A stretch of DNA of 64,000 nt from the NCBI GenBank assembly GCA_963783195.1, contig CAWAMV010000004.1, positions 868,001 through 932,000 on the forward strand. The letters are read 5' to 3'. The notes below the pieces were generated by a model. The model was not told the DNA's origin. It saw only the letters and a list, made by a program, of their open reading frames with translations, and ran no database searches. This document shows, piece after piece, positions 47,814-56,317 of the stretch; position 1 is the first letter of the stretch; the number at the start of each line of letters is the position of its first letter. Made by a program: the position numbers and the translations under genes. This DNA comes from Croceibacterium_B sp963783195 (lineage in GTDB: Bacteria > Pseudomonadota > Alphaproteobacteria > Sphingomonadales > Sphingomonadaceae).

Positions 47814-47829
47814 TGCGTAGCCGCCCCAA

Positions 47830-47995
47830 ACCCTCTCCCGGACGGGAGAGGGATACGCAGCCTTGGCGCGAAGCGCCTAGGCGAAGTTGGGTGAGGGTGA
47901 CCGGCTTCTCGACAGGCCGCAACCCCTCATCCAAGCTTCGCTAGCTCGCAGGCGAGCAAGCTGCGCTATCCTTCTCCCGCTTGGGAGAAGGAGTT
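47830..47995 (+). repeat. 166-bp direct repeat, copy B
   Basis: Same orientation and length as copy A and about 95% identical by eye. It supplies the upstream region of the minus-strand DUF559 gene. Together the two copies bracket a 681-bp unit (47315-47995). Confidence 0.9.
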
Positions 47996-48338
47996 GGGCA
48001 TCGCCGACACTGTCGGTCGATGAATTGAGGCTCCAGCGCTTGTTCGACAATAGTCGTGGCCACCAGCGCTTGGGATGGACAATGATACCCCAGGAAACGT
48101 CTCTGCGAGCGACCCGTCGACATCAACCCTGTCTTGAGTAAGTTTTTTAGTCCCTCCCAAGCCTTGTTTCTCGGGCTTTTTGACGCGACCATAATCATAC
48201 CTATGACTACCTCACCAAGACCTCAGAGGAGCACGGCTTGACGAGTTCCTTCGCCGTTGATGTGGCGCCGGGTTGATCTACACTCGCTGTTTTTCAGACT
48301 TGTCTTCTCGCAGTACCGATCAAACTCAAGTTTCCCCC
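47996..48338. other. Intergenic region of lower GC without a confident gene
   Basis: This stretch is visibly less GC-rich than its surroundings. At 48001-48020 it repeats, with one mismatch, the 20 bp at 47258-47277. Open frames on both strands are short and unlike the genome's codon style. A weak AAGCC/GGCTT hairpin followed by TTTTT lies near 48160-48180. I see no RNA gene or transposase remnant I can name. Confidence 0.4.
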
Positions 48339-49856
48339 TCACTCCCAGTCCGCCCCGCCGTAATCGCTCTCCGCAAGGTCGCTGAACTTCGTGATCTTCG
48401 GTTCGAACCGCAGCCGCACCTTGCCGGTCGCGCCGTGGCGTTGCTTGGCGACGATCAGTTCGGCCAGGCCATAGACCCGCTCCATCTGGCTCGCCCAGGC
48501 GGCGTGGGCTTCGTGGGTCTTGGCGTCGTCGCCCTCGCTCGGGCGCTTGGGCTCCTTGGCGGCGACGTAATAATCTTCACGGTAGATGAACCAGACCATG
48601 TCGGCGTCCTGCTCGATCGAGCCGGATTCGCGCAGGTCGGAGAGCATCGGGCGCTTGTCGTCGCGCTGTTCGACCGCGCGGCTGAGCTGCGAGAGCGCGA
48701 TCACCGGCACCTGCAGTTCCTTGGCCAGGGTCTTGAGGCCGCGGCTGATCTCCGAAATCTCGTTCACGCGGTTGTCCTGCGCCCGGCCGCTGCCCTGCAG
48801 GAGCTGGAGGTAGTCGACCACGATCAGGCCGATGTCGCTCTTGCGCTTGAGGCGCCGGGCGCGGGTGCGCAGCGCGCCGATCGACAGCGCCGGCGTGTCG
48901 TCGATGAACAGCGGCAGGTCGGCGAGGCGCTGGCTGGCGTAGGAGAGCTCGGCGAATTCGTCGCGGCTTATCTTGCCCATGCGCAGCTTCTCGGACGGAA
49001 TGCCCGACTGTTCGGCAAGGATACGCGTGGCGAGCTGGTCCTTGCTCATTTCCAGGCTGAACACGGCGACGCCGGCGCCGGTCGATTTCTCGATCCCGTC
49101 GGCCCGGTCGCGCTTCAGCCGCGCGGCGCAGTTGTAGGCGATGTTCATCGCGAGCGAGGACTTGCCCATGCCCGGGCGGCCGGCGCAGATGATGAGGTCG
49201 GAATTGTGCAGCCCGCCGCACTTGTCATTGATCGAATCGAACCCGGTGGTCTTGCCGCTGACGTGTCCGCCGGAATTGAGCGCCGCCTCGACCAGCCGCA
49301 GCGCTTCCTTGCTGGCCGCGCCGAAGCTGTCCGCCTCGTTCGTGCTGCTCGCACCCTCGGCAACTTCGAACAATCGCGCCTCGGCCCGTTCGATCTGGCG
49401 CATGGGCTCGACCTCTTCCGAGGTGTCGAGCGCGGCTTCCACCAGGTCGCGGCCGACGCTGACCAGTTCGCGCAGCAGCGCCAGGTCGTAGATCTGCTGC
49501 GCCAGCTCGCGCGGGGCGAGCAGGCCCTGTCCGTCGGCCGTGAGGCGCGCGAGATAGGCCGTTCCGCCGAGTTCCCTGAGCGCTTCGTCGCCGTCGAAAT
49601 AGGGCTTCAGCGTGACCGGCGTGACGACCATCTGGCGGTCGATCAGCGTCAGCACGCGGTCGAACACGCGGCCGTGCAGCGGGTCGAAGAAGTGGTCCGG
49701 CCGCAGCGGGACGGCGAGTTCCTCCAGCACCCGGTTGTCGATCAGGATGGCGCCGAGGAACGCCGCCTCGGCCTCGAGATTGGCGGGCAGCGCGCGGCCC
49801 GCCGGTGCAGGTTGGCTCGAGGTCTGGGGACGGGTCAGGAGATCGGTTTGGGACAT
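48339..49856 (-). CDS. dnaB: Replicative DNA helicase
   Basis: A 505-residue DnaB helicase that unwinds the replication fork as a hexamer. The N-terminal domain begins after a short linker at LPANLEAEAAFLGAILIDNR. The RecA-like domain has Walker A GRPGMGKSS, H1a AVFSLEMSKDQLATR, Walker B LIVVDYLQLL and the H4 region RESGSIEQDADMVWFIYRED. No intein is present. It is divergent from the UPF0262 gene. Confidence 0.96.
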   Translation of the reverse strand: MSQTDLLTRPQTSSQPAPAGRALPANLEAEAAFLGAILIDNRVLEELAVPLRPDHFFDPLHGRVFDRVLTLIDRQMVVTPVTLKPYFDGDEALRELGGTAYLARLTADGQGLLAPRELAQQIYDLALLRELVSVGRDLVEAALDTSEEVEPMRQIERAEARLFEVAEGASSTNEADSFGAASKEALRLVEAALNSGGHVSGKTTGFDSINDKCGGLHNSDLIICAGRPGMGKSSLAMNIAYNCAARLKRDRADGIEKSTGAGVAVFSLEMSKDQLATRILAEQSGIPSEKLRMGKISRDEFAELSYASQRLADLPLFIDDTPALSIGALRTRARRLKRKSDIGLIVVDYLQLLQGSGRAQDNRVNEISEISRGLKTLAKELQVPVIALSQLSRAVEQRDDKRPMLSDLRESGSIEQDADMVWFIYREDYYVAAKEPKRPSEGDDAKTHEAHAAWASQMERVYGLAELIVAKQRHGATGKVRLRFEPKITKFSDLAESDYGGADWE

Positions 49857-49969
49857 GGCAGCTTAGTGCGCCGATGCCGGATTCGCGGCAAGGGGTGTGC
49901 CGCGAAAGTCGCATGTGGATAGCGGGGATGAAGCTTGCCGGCCCTTGCTGCGTCTGCGAAAACGCGGCC

Positions 49970-50452
49970 ATGTCCGACGACCGCATCCAGGCGATCAAGC
50001 TCGACGAATCGACCGTCCTCGCCCGCGGGCCCGAGGTCGAGCAGGAGCGCGCCGCCGCCTTGAGCGACCTGGCGGTGGACAGCAGCTTCCGCCCGATCCG
50101 CGCCGCCGAAGATGGGCATTGCGGCCCGTGGACGCTCGATCTCGCGGTCGTCGAGGGGCGGCTGGCGCTGGGGCTGCGCGACGGCGAGGGCGCCGATGCG
50201 GGCACGATCGGCCTCGGCCTCGCGCGGTTCAAGCGCGTGGTGCGCGAATACTTTGCGATCTGCGACAGCTACTACAAGGCCTTGCGCAAGGCCTCGGCCA
50301 GCGAGCTCGAGACGCTCGACATGGCGCGGCGCGGGATACACGACCGGGGCAGCCGCTACCTGCTCGATGCACTGGAAGGAAAGGTCGAAACCGACTTCGA
50401 TACCGCCCGGCGGCTTTTCACGCTCATCTGCGTGCTGCATATTCGCGGCTGA
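49970..50452 (+). CDS. UPF0262 family protein
   Basis: A 160-residue cytoplasmic protein of the UPF0262 family, restricted largely to alphaproteobacteria. Characteristic features are the N-terminal IQAIKLDESTV, the central HCGPWTLDLAVVEGRLALGL, and the C-terminal ARRGIHDRGSRYLLDALEGK. ATG 49970 gives the short MSDDRIQ start; longer frames upstream run into the dnaB promoter area. Function is unknown. Confidence 0.88.
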   Translation: MSDDRIQAIKLDESTVLARGPEVEQERAAALSDLAVDSSFRPIRAAEDGHCGPWTLDLAVVEGRLALGLRDGEGADAGTIGLGLARFKRVVREYFAICDSYYKALRKASASELETLDMARRGIHDRGSRYLLDALEGKVETDFDTARRLFTLICVLHIRG

Positions 50453-50498
50453 ATCACCGAATGTCGTAATCGGGTCACGGGTCGCAAACACGAGGACA

Positions 50499-51197
50499 AT
50501 GGGCAGGAAACGGGCATTCGGCTGGCGCGCGCGCATCGCGGCCGCGTTGTTCCTCGTCGGCGTGGCGGGGGGCGGCTCGGCGTGGTGGCAGGCGCAGCAC
50601 TGGCGGCCCGAGGCCGGGGACTTTCCGGTCCAGGGCGTGTTGATCGGCGCGGCCGACGGGCGGGCGAATTTCGCCGCCTTCCGCGCCATCGGCGCCACTT
50701 TCGCCTATCTCGAGGCCAGCGCCGGGGCCGATGGGCGAGACCCGGCATTCGGCCGCAACCTTCGCGCCGCGCGGGCCGCCGGACTGAACGTTGGGGCCGT
50801 CCACCGCTACGACCCGTGCCTGACGGCCGAGGTGCAGAGCGCCAATTTCATGACGATCGTGCCGCGCGAAGCGGACATGCTGCCCCCGGCGATCGCGCTC
50901 GACAGCGTGGCCGACGACTGCCCCACGCGCGTGGGAGAGGCGATGGTCGAGAGCGAGCTGACGACCTTCCTCAACCAGGTCGAAGGGCATTTGGGCAAAC
51001 CCGCCGTGCTGATGGTCTCTCCCGCCTTCGAAAACGCCTATCACATCGCCGGCAAGCTGGAACGAAACCTCTGGTTGACGCGCAACTGGATGCAGCCGGA
51101 CTATGCCGGGCGCCCATGGACCTTGTGGACCGCCAACGGCCAATACCGTAACGAGGCCAGCGAGGAGCCGGTCCGCTGGGTGGTGCTGCAACCGTGA
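50499..51197 (+). CDS. GH25-like (lysozyme-fold) protein with altered active site
   Basis: A 232-residue protein with an N-terminal signal anchor (ARIAAALFLVGVAGGGSAWW). The rest follows a GH25 lysozyme plan: VQGVLIGAADGRANFAAFRA, TFAYLEASAGADGRDPAFGR, AGLNVGAVHRYDPC, and late WLTRNWMQPDYAGRPWTLW. Where active GH25 enzymes have the DxE pair after the central strand, this one reads AIALDSVADD, so the catalytic Glu seems absent. It is coupled to cdd by a GTGA overlap. Confidence 0.65.
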   Translation: MGRKRAFGWRARIAAALFLVGVAGGGSAWWQAQHWRPEAGDFPVQGVLIGAADGRANFAAFRAIGATFAYLEASAGADGRDPAFGRNLRAARAAGLNVGAVHRYDPCLTAEVQSANFMTIVPREADMLPPAIALDSVADDCPTRVGEAMVESELTTFLNQVEGHLGKPAVLMVSPAFENAYHIAGKLERNLWLTRNWMQPDYAGRPWTLWTANGQYRNEASEEPVRWVVLQP

Positions 51198-51604
51198 ACG
51201 ACGACGAACGCGAACTGATCGAGCTGGCCCGGGGCGCGGCTCTCAATTCTTATGCGCCCTACTCGAAGTTCCACGTGGGCGCGGCGCTGCGCTTTGCCGA
51301 CGGGGCGGTGATCACCGGCTGCAACGTGGAGAACGCGAGCTACGGCCTCGCCCTGTGCGCCGAGACGGTCGCGGTGGCAAAGGCCATGCAGGAAGGCCGC
51401 CGGGGCGGGCTGGTGCAGGTTGCCGTGACGGGCCCCGGTGCGGACCCGATCACCCCGTGCGGCCGCTGCCGCCAGGTGCTCAACGAACTGGCCGCGCTGG
51501 GCGGGACCGATCCCGAAGTGCTCTGCGTGGGGCCCGACGATGTGCGCCGGGCCCGGCTTTCGGACCTGCTGCCCGCGGCCTTCGGCCCGGCCAGCCTCGA
51601 CTAA
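51194..51604 (+). CDS. cdd: Cytidine deaminase
   Basis: A 136-residue zinc deaminase converting cytidine to uridine. Zinc motifs are CAETVAVAKA (CAE, about residue 55) and PCGRCRQVL (PCxxC, about residue 90). YAPYSKFHVGAALRFADG and NVENASYGLALCAE are family signatures. GTG 51194 overlaps the preceding stop by four bases. The stop overlaps the convergent transporter stop. Confidence 0.93.
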   Translation: MNDDERELIELARGAALNSYAPYSKFHVGAALRFADGAVITGCNVENASYGLALCAETVAVAKAMQEGRRGGLVQVAVTGPGADPITPCGRCRQVLNELAALGGTDPEVLCVGPDDVRRARLSDLLPAAFGPASLD

Positions 51605-52206
51605 AGCCGCGCTCGCGCCTCTTTCGCTTCGCCGAGAATTTCGAACGCCTCGCGCATGACGTAAAGCGCGATGGCGGCACCGACCACGAGGTCGAAGGCG
51701 CCGATCCCGGTGGCGAAGACCGCCAGGCCGGAGAGAATGACGGCGGCATTGGCCACAACGTCGGCCCGGGTGAAGATCCACGCCGCCCGCATGTGCACCT
51801 CGGTGCTGCGCTGCGCGGCGAGCAGGCGCAGGACGATCACGTTCACCACCAGGGCGACGCACGCGATGCCGATCATCCCGATCCCTTCGGGTGCGCTGCC
51901 TTGCGCGGCGCGGCGCACCACCTCGCCCAGCATGCCAAGCCCGAGAAGCAGCAGCGCCCAGCCGCTGAACCGCGCGGCCGACGCCTTGAACAGCGCGCTG
52001 CGGCCGATGGCAAAGAGCGCCAGGGCATAGACCGCGGCATCCGAGAGCATATCGAGGCCGTCCGACAGGAGCGCGGCGGAATTGAACAGGAGGCCGCCGC
52101 CGCCCTCGACCACGAACATCGCCGCGTTGAGCGCCAGCGCCGTCCACAAGGCGCGGCGCTGCGCGGGGGTGTCCGTGCCGGTCGGTTCGCAGCCGCAGTC
52201 GCTCAT
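51601..52206 (-). CDS. Cation diffusion facilitator-like transporter
   Basis: A 201-residue membrane protein with a Cys-rich N-terminus (MSDCGCEPTG) and five or six helices. The metal-site pattern of CDF proteins is visible in SAALLSDGLDMLSDAAVYAL (DxxxD, second helix) and partly in FTRADVVANAAVILSGLAV (DxxxN in the fifth helix, where DxxxD or HxxxD is usual). It lacks the C-terminal cytoplasmic domain, so it belongs to the short CDF-like group. Likely exports a divalent cation. Confidence 0.8.
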   Translation of the reverse strand: MSDCGCEPTGTDTPAQRRALWTALALNAAMFVVEGGGGLLFNSAALLSDGLDMLSDAAVYALALFAIGRSALFKASAARFSGWALLLLGLGMLGEVVRRAAQGSAPEGIGMIGIACVALVVNVIVLRLLAAQRSTEVHMRAAWIFTRADVVANAAVILSGLAVFATGIGAFDLVVGAAIALYVMREAFEILGEAKEARARL

Positions 52207-52308
52207 ACCCGCACGCCTACAAGCCAGGGGCGAGCCAAGGCAAACCATGATATGCAGTTGCAAAGGGAGACGGCGAAAAAGCCGACCGACAGCGGAAGAG
52301 GAAGCGCG

Positions 52309-53577
52309 ATGCTCAACAAGACCGACAACGATCTGCTGACCCGCGTCGAAGGCGACGCGCCGATGGGCGCCATGCTGCGCGAATACTGGGTGCCCGCCTG
52401 CCGCGCCGGCGCGCTGGAAGCGGGCGGGGCACCGGAGAAGGTGCGGCTGTTCGGCGAGAACCTGGTGGCTTTCCGTAGCCCCGACGGCTCGCTCGGCCTG
52501 ATGCAGGAAGCCTGTCCGCACCGCTGCGCTTCGCTGCGCCTGGCGCGCAACGAGCCCGGTGGCCTCAGGTGCATCTTCCACGGCTGGAAGTTTTCGGCGC
52601 AGGGCAAGTGCGTCGACGCGCCGACCGAGCCGCGCAACCAGCGCGAGCGATTCGCCGACAGCGTCCCGGTCACCGCCTATCCGGTGCGCGAGGCGGGCGG
52701 ACTCGTCTGGGCCTATCTCGGCGAGCGGGAAACGCCGCCCCGCTTTCCCGACTTCGAATTCACCGGCCTGCCCGGTGGCCAGGTCCAGCCCTATCGCGGG
52801 ATCATCCGGACCAACTGGCTGCAGGGGCTCGAGGCGCTGCTCGACAGTGCGCACGTCACCTTCCTTCACGCGACCAACCTGGGCAGCGACACCGGGCGCG
52901 ACTACTTCAAGGACGAGAGCAACTACATGCTCGGCGACGGGGCGCCCGTGTTCGAATTCGACGAGCGGCCCTACGGCTTTCGCGAGGGCGCCATTCGCGA
53001 GGAACTGGGCGACGTCCACTACGCCCGCGTGCGCGAAGTGGCGCTGCCCTTCTTCAGTTTCATACCGGCAGCGCCAAAAGGGGCGCGGGTGGCCTGTTGC
53101 TCGATCCCGATCGACGATGTGACGACGGCGCAGTGGTACATCCTGTACGACACCGATGGCCCTCTCCAGCGCGACCTGATGAGCGCCTTCGGTACCTGGA
53201 GCGGCGATGCGGATCACTTCAATGCCGACATGGGAGGGCCGGAGAACCTGTGGGGCCAGGACCGCGAGGCGATGGCGAACGGTCACTGGAGCGGCATCGT
53301 CGGGCGCGGCAACGCCTACGAGGATTTCGCGGTGCAGGAATTGATGGGGCCGATCGTCGATCGGACGAAGGAGTACCTCGGCACCTGCGACCGGGTGATC
53401 TACCGCGCGCGCAAGCTGCTGCTCGACGCGGTCAAGCGACACCGCGAAACCGGAGAGCTGGCCTTCGCTGGCGAGGACATCGACTTCGCCGCGATCCGCG
53501 CGGTCAGCTTCGCTTTCCCGCGTGACGCGGACTGGCGCGAGGTCGATCCAGACGCGCTGGCAGAAGCGGCGGAGTAG
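52309..53577 (+). CDS. Rieske-type aromatic oxygenase, alpha subunit
   Basis: A 422-residue ring-hydroxylating or O-demethylating oxygenase. The Rieske centre is ACPHRCASLRLA with CIFHGWKFSAQGKC (CxH-17-CxxH pattern, about residues 68-95). The catalytic iron site is LEALLDSAHVTFLHATNLGS (D-x2-H-x4-H). The pattern is of the phthalate/phenoxybenzoate/vanillate O-demethylase group that works without a beta subunit. No reductase or ferredoxin is adjacent, so partners lie elsewhere. ATG 52309 follows AGAGGAAG. The substrate is unknown; a methoxylated aromatic would fit the operon at 5-9 kb. Confidence 0.87.
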   Translation: MLNKTDNDLLTRVEGDAPMGAMLREYWVPACRAGALEAGGAPEKVRLFGENLVAFRSPDGSLGLMQEACPHRCASLRLARNEPGGLRCIFHGWKFSAQGKCVDAPTEPRNQRERFADSVPVTAYPVREAGGLVWAYLGERETPPRFPDFEFTGLPGGQVQPYRGIIRTNWLQGLEALLDSAHVTFLHATNLGSDTGRDYFKDESNYMLGDGAPVFEFDERPYGFREGAIREELGDVHYARVREVALPFFSFIPAAPKGARVACCSIPIDDVTTAQWYILYDTDGPLQRDLMSAFGTWSGDADHFNADMGGPENLWGQDREAMANGHWSGIVGRGNAYEDFAVQELMGPIVDRTKEYLGTCDRVIYRARKLLLDAVKRHRETGELAFAGEDIDFAAIRAVSFAFPRDADWREVDPDALAEAAE

Positions 53578-53637
53578 GGCGGGGCCAGGCGCGAGTGGCC
53601 GGGTCGTGGCGTGCGCGGCACGACCGGAGGTAAGGCG

Positions 53638-54045
53638 TCAGTCGCTCGCCTGAGTGCGCGGCTTGAATCGCTCGATCACCTCGGCCGCAAGGCGTGCCGG
53701 TCGGCGCGTCTCGGCGTCGATGCTGCACCAGGTCGAGCGCACCTCGGCAATGATCTCCTCGCCGCGGCGGACCATCGTCTCGTAAGTCGCGCGAACGCCC
53801 TGGACTTTCTCCAGAACGACGTGGGCGACGACGTCATCGCCGAGAAAGGCGGGCCGGCGGTAAGTGATTTCGTGCTTGAGCGCGACCCACAGGTGCCGCG
53901 CCACGGCGTCGGCCGGGGCAAGCTTTTTCCAGTGATCGATGACCGCGTCCTGCACCCACGCCAGGTAGCGCGAGTTGTTGACGTGCCCCATGAAGTCGAT
54001 GTCGGACGGACCGATGGCGATGGGGAAGAGGTGCGGCTTGCTCAC
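53638..54045 (-). CDS. Hotdog-fold acyl-CoA thioesterase (YbgC/4HBT type)
   Basis: A 135-residue hotdog protein. The catalytic-region signature is PSDIDFMGHVNNSRYLAWVQ, with the Asp nucleophile or base position in DIDFMGHVN, followed by the long helix and VALKHEITYRRPAFLGDDVV. The start is GTG 54045. Stand-alone gene; substrate unknown. Confidence 0.87.
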   Translation of the reverse strand: MSKPHLFPIAIGPSDIDFMGHVNNSRYLAWVQDAVIDHWKKLAPADAVARHLWVALKHEITYRRPAFLGDDVVAHVVLEKVQGVRATYETMVRRGEEIIAEVRSTWCSIDAETRRPARLAAEVIERFKPRTQASD

Positions 54046-54178
54046 ACATATGTAAGTAGCATCGCTTTGTGACAGTGCAAGGACGCGGCGAAACTTGTCG
54101 CGCGATCCAAACCGCTGAACCTGTCGACGCAGCCTTCCTGCGGGACCGGAGTTGGCGCGGCGCCCCGCTCGGGCAAGC

Positions 54179-55318
54179 CTACCTGAGTTCGGCCTCGAGC
54201 CATTCGACGAGGCTGGCGAGGCAATCGCGGGCCAGCAGCTTGCAGCGCTCCGGGCTCCAGCCCTGCTCCGGGTCGGGCAGGTCGGCGTTGTCCTTGAAGG
54301 GCATTTCCAGCGTCATCGAGCAGGCGCCGAAGCGCTCGGCCAGCTGGTTGGTGCTCATCGATAGATTGGCCTTGCCGGCCGGAGCCACGCCGTAACCCTT
54401 CTCGGTCTGGAAGTCCGGGCTGCGGCGGGCGAGGATTTGCTGGAAGCGGTCGTATCGCGCCTGCAGTTCCTCGGTCCACGAAGGGATGCCTTCGAAACCG
54501 GCGAGAAAGTTCGCGGCTATCGCCTCATCGCCGTGGACGTCCATCGCAAAAGCGACGCCCGTTGCGTCCATCGCGTTGCGGATGGCGAGGACCTCGGGTG
54601 AGCGCTCCGCCGTGGGCTCGTGCCATTCGCGGTTGAGGTTGGCACCGCAGGCGTTGGTGCGCAGGTGCCCGCGGCGGCTGCCGTCGGGGTTGCAGTTGGG
54701 CACGAGGTGCAAGGTGCACTTGTCGCGCAGGATGCGGGCCACGGGATCGGCCGGATCCGTGAGGCACTCGAGCGCGCCCTCCATCCACCATTCCGCCATC
54801 GATTCGCCCGGGTGCTGGCGGGCATAAAGCCAGACCTGCGTTGTGCCTTCGCCCATTTCGAGGCAATCGATGGGCTGGTTGTCGAGCGTGAGGCCGAGGG
54901 AGCGGTGAGTAACGCCGTCGCTCGCGGCGGCGGCGGCGACGAGATCGTGGTGCCGTTCCATCGAATAGGGGGCGAAATAGGCGAACCAGGCAAGATCGCC
55001 ATCGGGCGTGTAGCGGATCGTCAGCGTTCCGCCGTTCTCGTCCTTGTCATAGCTGGAGGAAGCGCGGCCCCAATACTGGCGGTCTTCCGAAACGCATGCG
55101 TCGTAGCCGATCCAGCCGCCGGGGTAGGCGGACGTGTTGAGCTCGCAGATCTTGAGCGTCAGCTCGCGTCCTGCCGCGCCGGCGACGCGGAAGTGAAACC
55201 ATTGATAGAAGTCCGACTGGTTGTCCTTGCGGATGCGCAGGGTCGCAGCGGGGCCGGAGATGGAGACTACGTCGATGTTGCCGCTGTCGAACGCGGCGTT
55301 GATGGAGATGTCGGTCAT
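54179..55318 (-). CDS. M14 zinc carboxypeptidase, cytosolic carboxypeptidase-like
   Basis: A 379-residue M14 peptidase of the bacterial Nna1/cytosolic carboxypeptidase-like group. An N-terminal beta domain (KDNQSDFYQWFHFRVAGAAG) is typical. Zinc ligands HxxE are in YARQHPGESMAEWWMEG, and the second His is in AFAMDVHGDEAIAANFLAGF; NCNPDGSRRGHLRTNACGAN carries the NPDG and substrate-binding residues. The catalytic Glu is in MTLEMPFKDN. No signal peptide. It overlaps the lipoprotein gene upstream by four bases. Longer in-frame extensions upstream are non-coding. Confidence 0.9.
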   Translation of the reverse strand: MTDISINAAFDSGNIDVVSISGPAATLRIRKDNQSDFYQWFHFRVAGAAGRELTLKICELNTSAYPGGWIGYDACVSEDRQYWGRASSSYDKDENGGTLTIRYTPDGDLAWFAYFAPYSMERHHDLVAAAAASDGVTHRSLGLTLDNQPIDCLEMGEGTTQVWLYARQHPGESMAEWWMEGALECLTDPADPVARILRDKCTLHLVPNCNPDGSRRGHLRTNACGANLNREWHEPTAERSPEVLAIRNAMDATGVAFAMDVHGDEAIAANFLAGFEGIPSWTEELQARYDRFQQILARRSPDFQTEKGYGVAPAGKANLSMSTNQLAERFGACSMTLEMPFKDNADLPDPEQGWSPERCKLLARDCLASLVEWLEAELR

Positions 55319-55911
55319 TTGACCTCGATAGTCTCTCCCGATTCGCCGGGAAAGCCCGAGAACAGCGCGGCCGCCATCTTCTGCGCCGCCGACTGGGCGG
55401 AGGCATAGTGGCTGTTGCGGCTGGCGCTGAATTCGGCGCGACCTTCCCACAAGGGCTGGCCGGTTGCGTTGTCGCGGATGGTCACGCCGAGCCTGTTGGC
55501 GGTGACCTCGGGAGGGGGTCCGGACAGGTCGATACCCAGGCCGACGCCGAGCCCCGAGCCATAGGAACCCGTCGAACCGCCGACGCCCACATTGACCGGC
55601 CCACGGCGGCGTTCCGGCGTGTCGATGAAGCGCTCGATCCGCAGTTCGGCGACCTGTCCGGCGACGGAGCGTTCGGGCGCGACCTGGTAACCGAGCCCGG
55701 TCAGCTCGGCGGCGACCGCCTGCTGCCACTGACTGAACTCCAGCGTACCGCCCGGCGTGCCCGGCGCGGCGCGTACCGCGATCGTGCCGCGGCCGAGCTG
55801 CACCGGCTGCTGCGCCACGAAACGGGTGACGGAAACCGGCGAGACGACGGTCTGCGTGCAGCCGGCAAGCGCGAGGAGCGCCGGGAAAGATGCGATGACC
55901 AACTTGTTCAT
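55315..55911 (-). CDS. DUF4136-like lipoprotein
   Basis: A 198-residue protein with a lipoprotein signal (MNKLVIASFPALLALAGC, lipobox LAGC). The mature part has FSQWQQAVAAELTGLGYQVA, typical of DUF4136 lipoproteins, and a Gly-rich loop GSTGSYGSGLGVGLGIDL. It is translationally coupled (ATGA) to the M14 peptidase gene. Function unknown; outer-membrane or periplasmic location is inferred. Confidence 0.78.
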   Translation of the reverse strand: MNKLVIASFPALLALAGCTQTVVSPVSVTRFVAQQPVQLGRGTIAVRAAPGTPGGTLEFSQWQQAVAAELTGLGYQVAPERSVAGQVAELRIERFIDTPERRRGPVNVGVGGSTGSYGSGLGVGLGIDLSGPPPEVTANRLGVTIRDNATGQPLWEGRAEFSASRNSHYASAQSAAQKMAAALFSGFPGESGETIEVK

Positions 55912-56107
55912 GAGGTGCAAATGCCCGGAATGAGGGAAATTTCCCCTGTGCTTTAGCTATTTGTGCATGGCCGTGCCATGAACCGGACCAGGCGCCGCGA
56001 GTGCGCGGAGATGCTTGACTTCGTGCCCCCCTGTCCTTAACGGCGCGCCTTGCAATTGCGGCATCGGGGGCCATCTCCGGTGCCGAACTTATTTCGGAAG
56101 ACCAGTC

Positions 56108-56233
56108 ATGAAGATCGTCAACAGCCTGAAGTCGCTCAAGGGCCGCCACAGGGACAACCGCGTGATTCGCCGCCGCGGCCGGGTCTACGTGATCAACAAG
56201 ACCAACCGTCGCTTCAAGGCCCGCCAGGGCTGA
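56108..56233 (+). CDS. rpmJ: 50S ribosomal protein bL36, zinc-independent type
   Basis: A 41-residue protein, MKIVNSLKSLKGRHRDNRVI followed by RRRGRVYVINKTNRRFKARQ. It is the C-minus form of L36, lacking the CxxC zinc ligands. Easily missed because of its size. The ribosome site is GGAAGA. In many alphaproteobacteria this is the only L36. Confidence 0.93.
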   Translation: MKIVNSLKSLKGRHRDNRVIRRRGRVYVINKTNRRFKARQG

Positions 56234-56317
56234 TGACGGCCGCGCCGCGATTCGCTCGCGGCCGCGATGACATGCCCGAAAGCGATTGGGGCCTCCGGGA
56301 ATTCGGGGGCCCTTTCC

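Noticed and set aside
47315..47995. CRISPR array
   Set aside because: Only two long (166-bp) repeats with a gene between them; no short regularly spaced repeats and no cas genes anywhere in the window.
47315..47995. Classical insertion sequence
   Set aside because: No transposase is present, the repeats are direct, and no target-site duplication could be identified.
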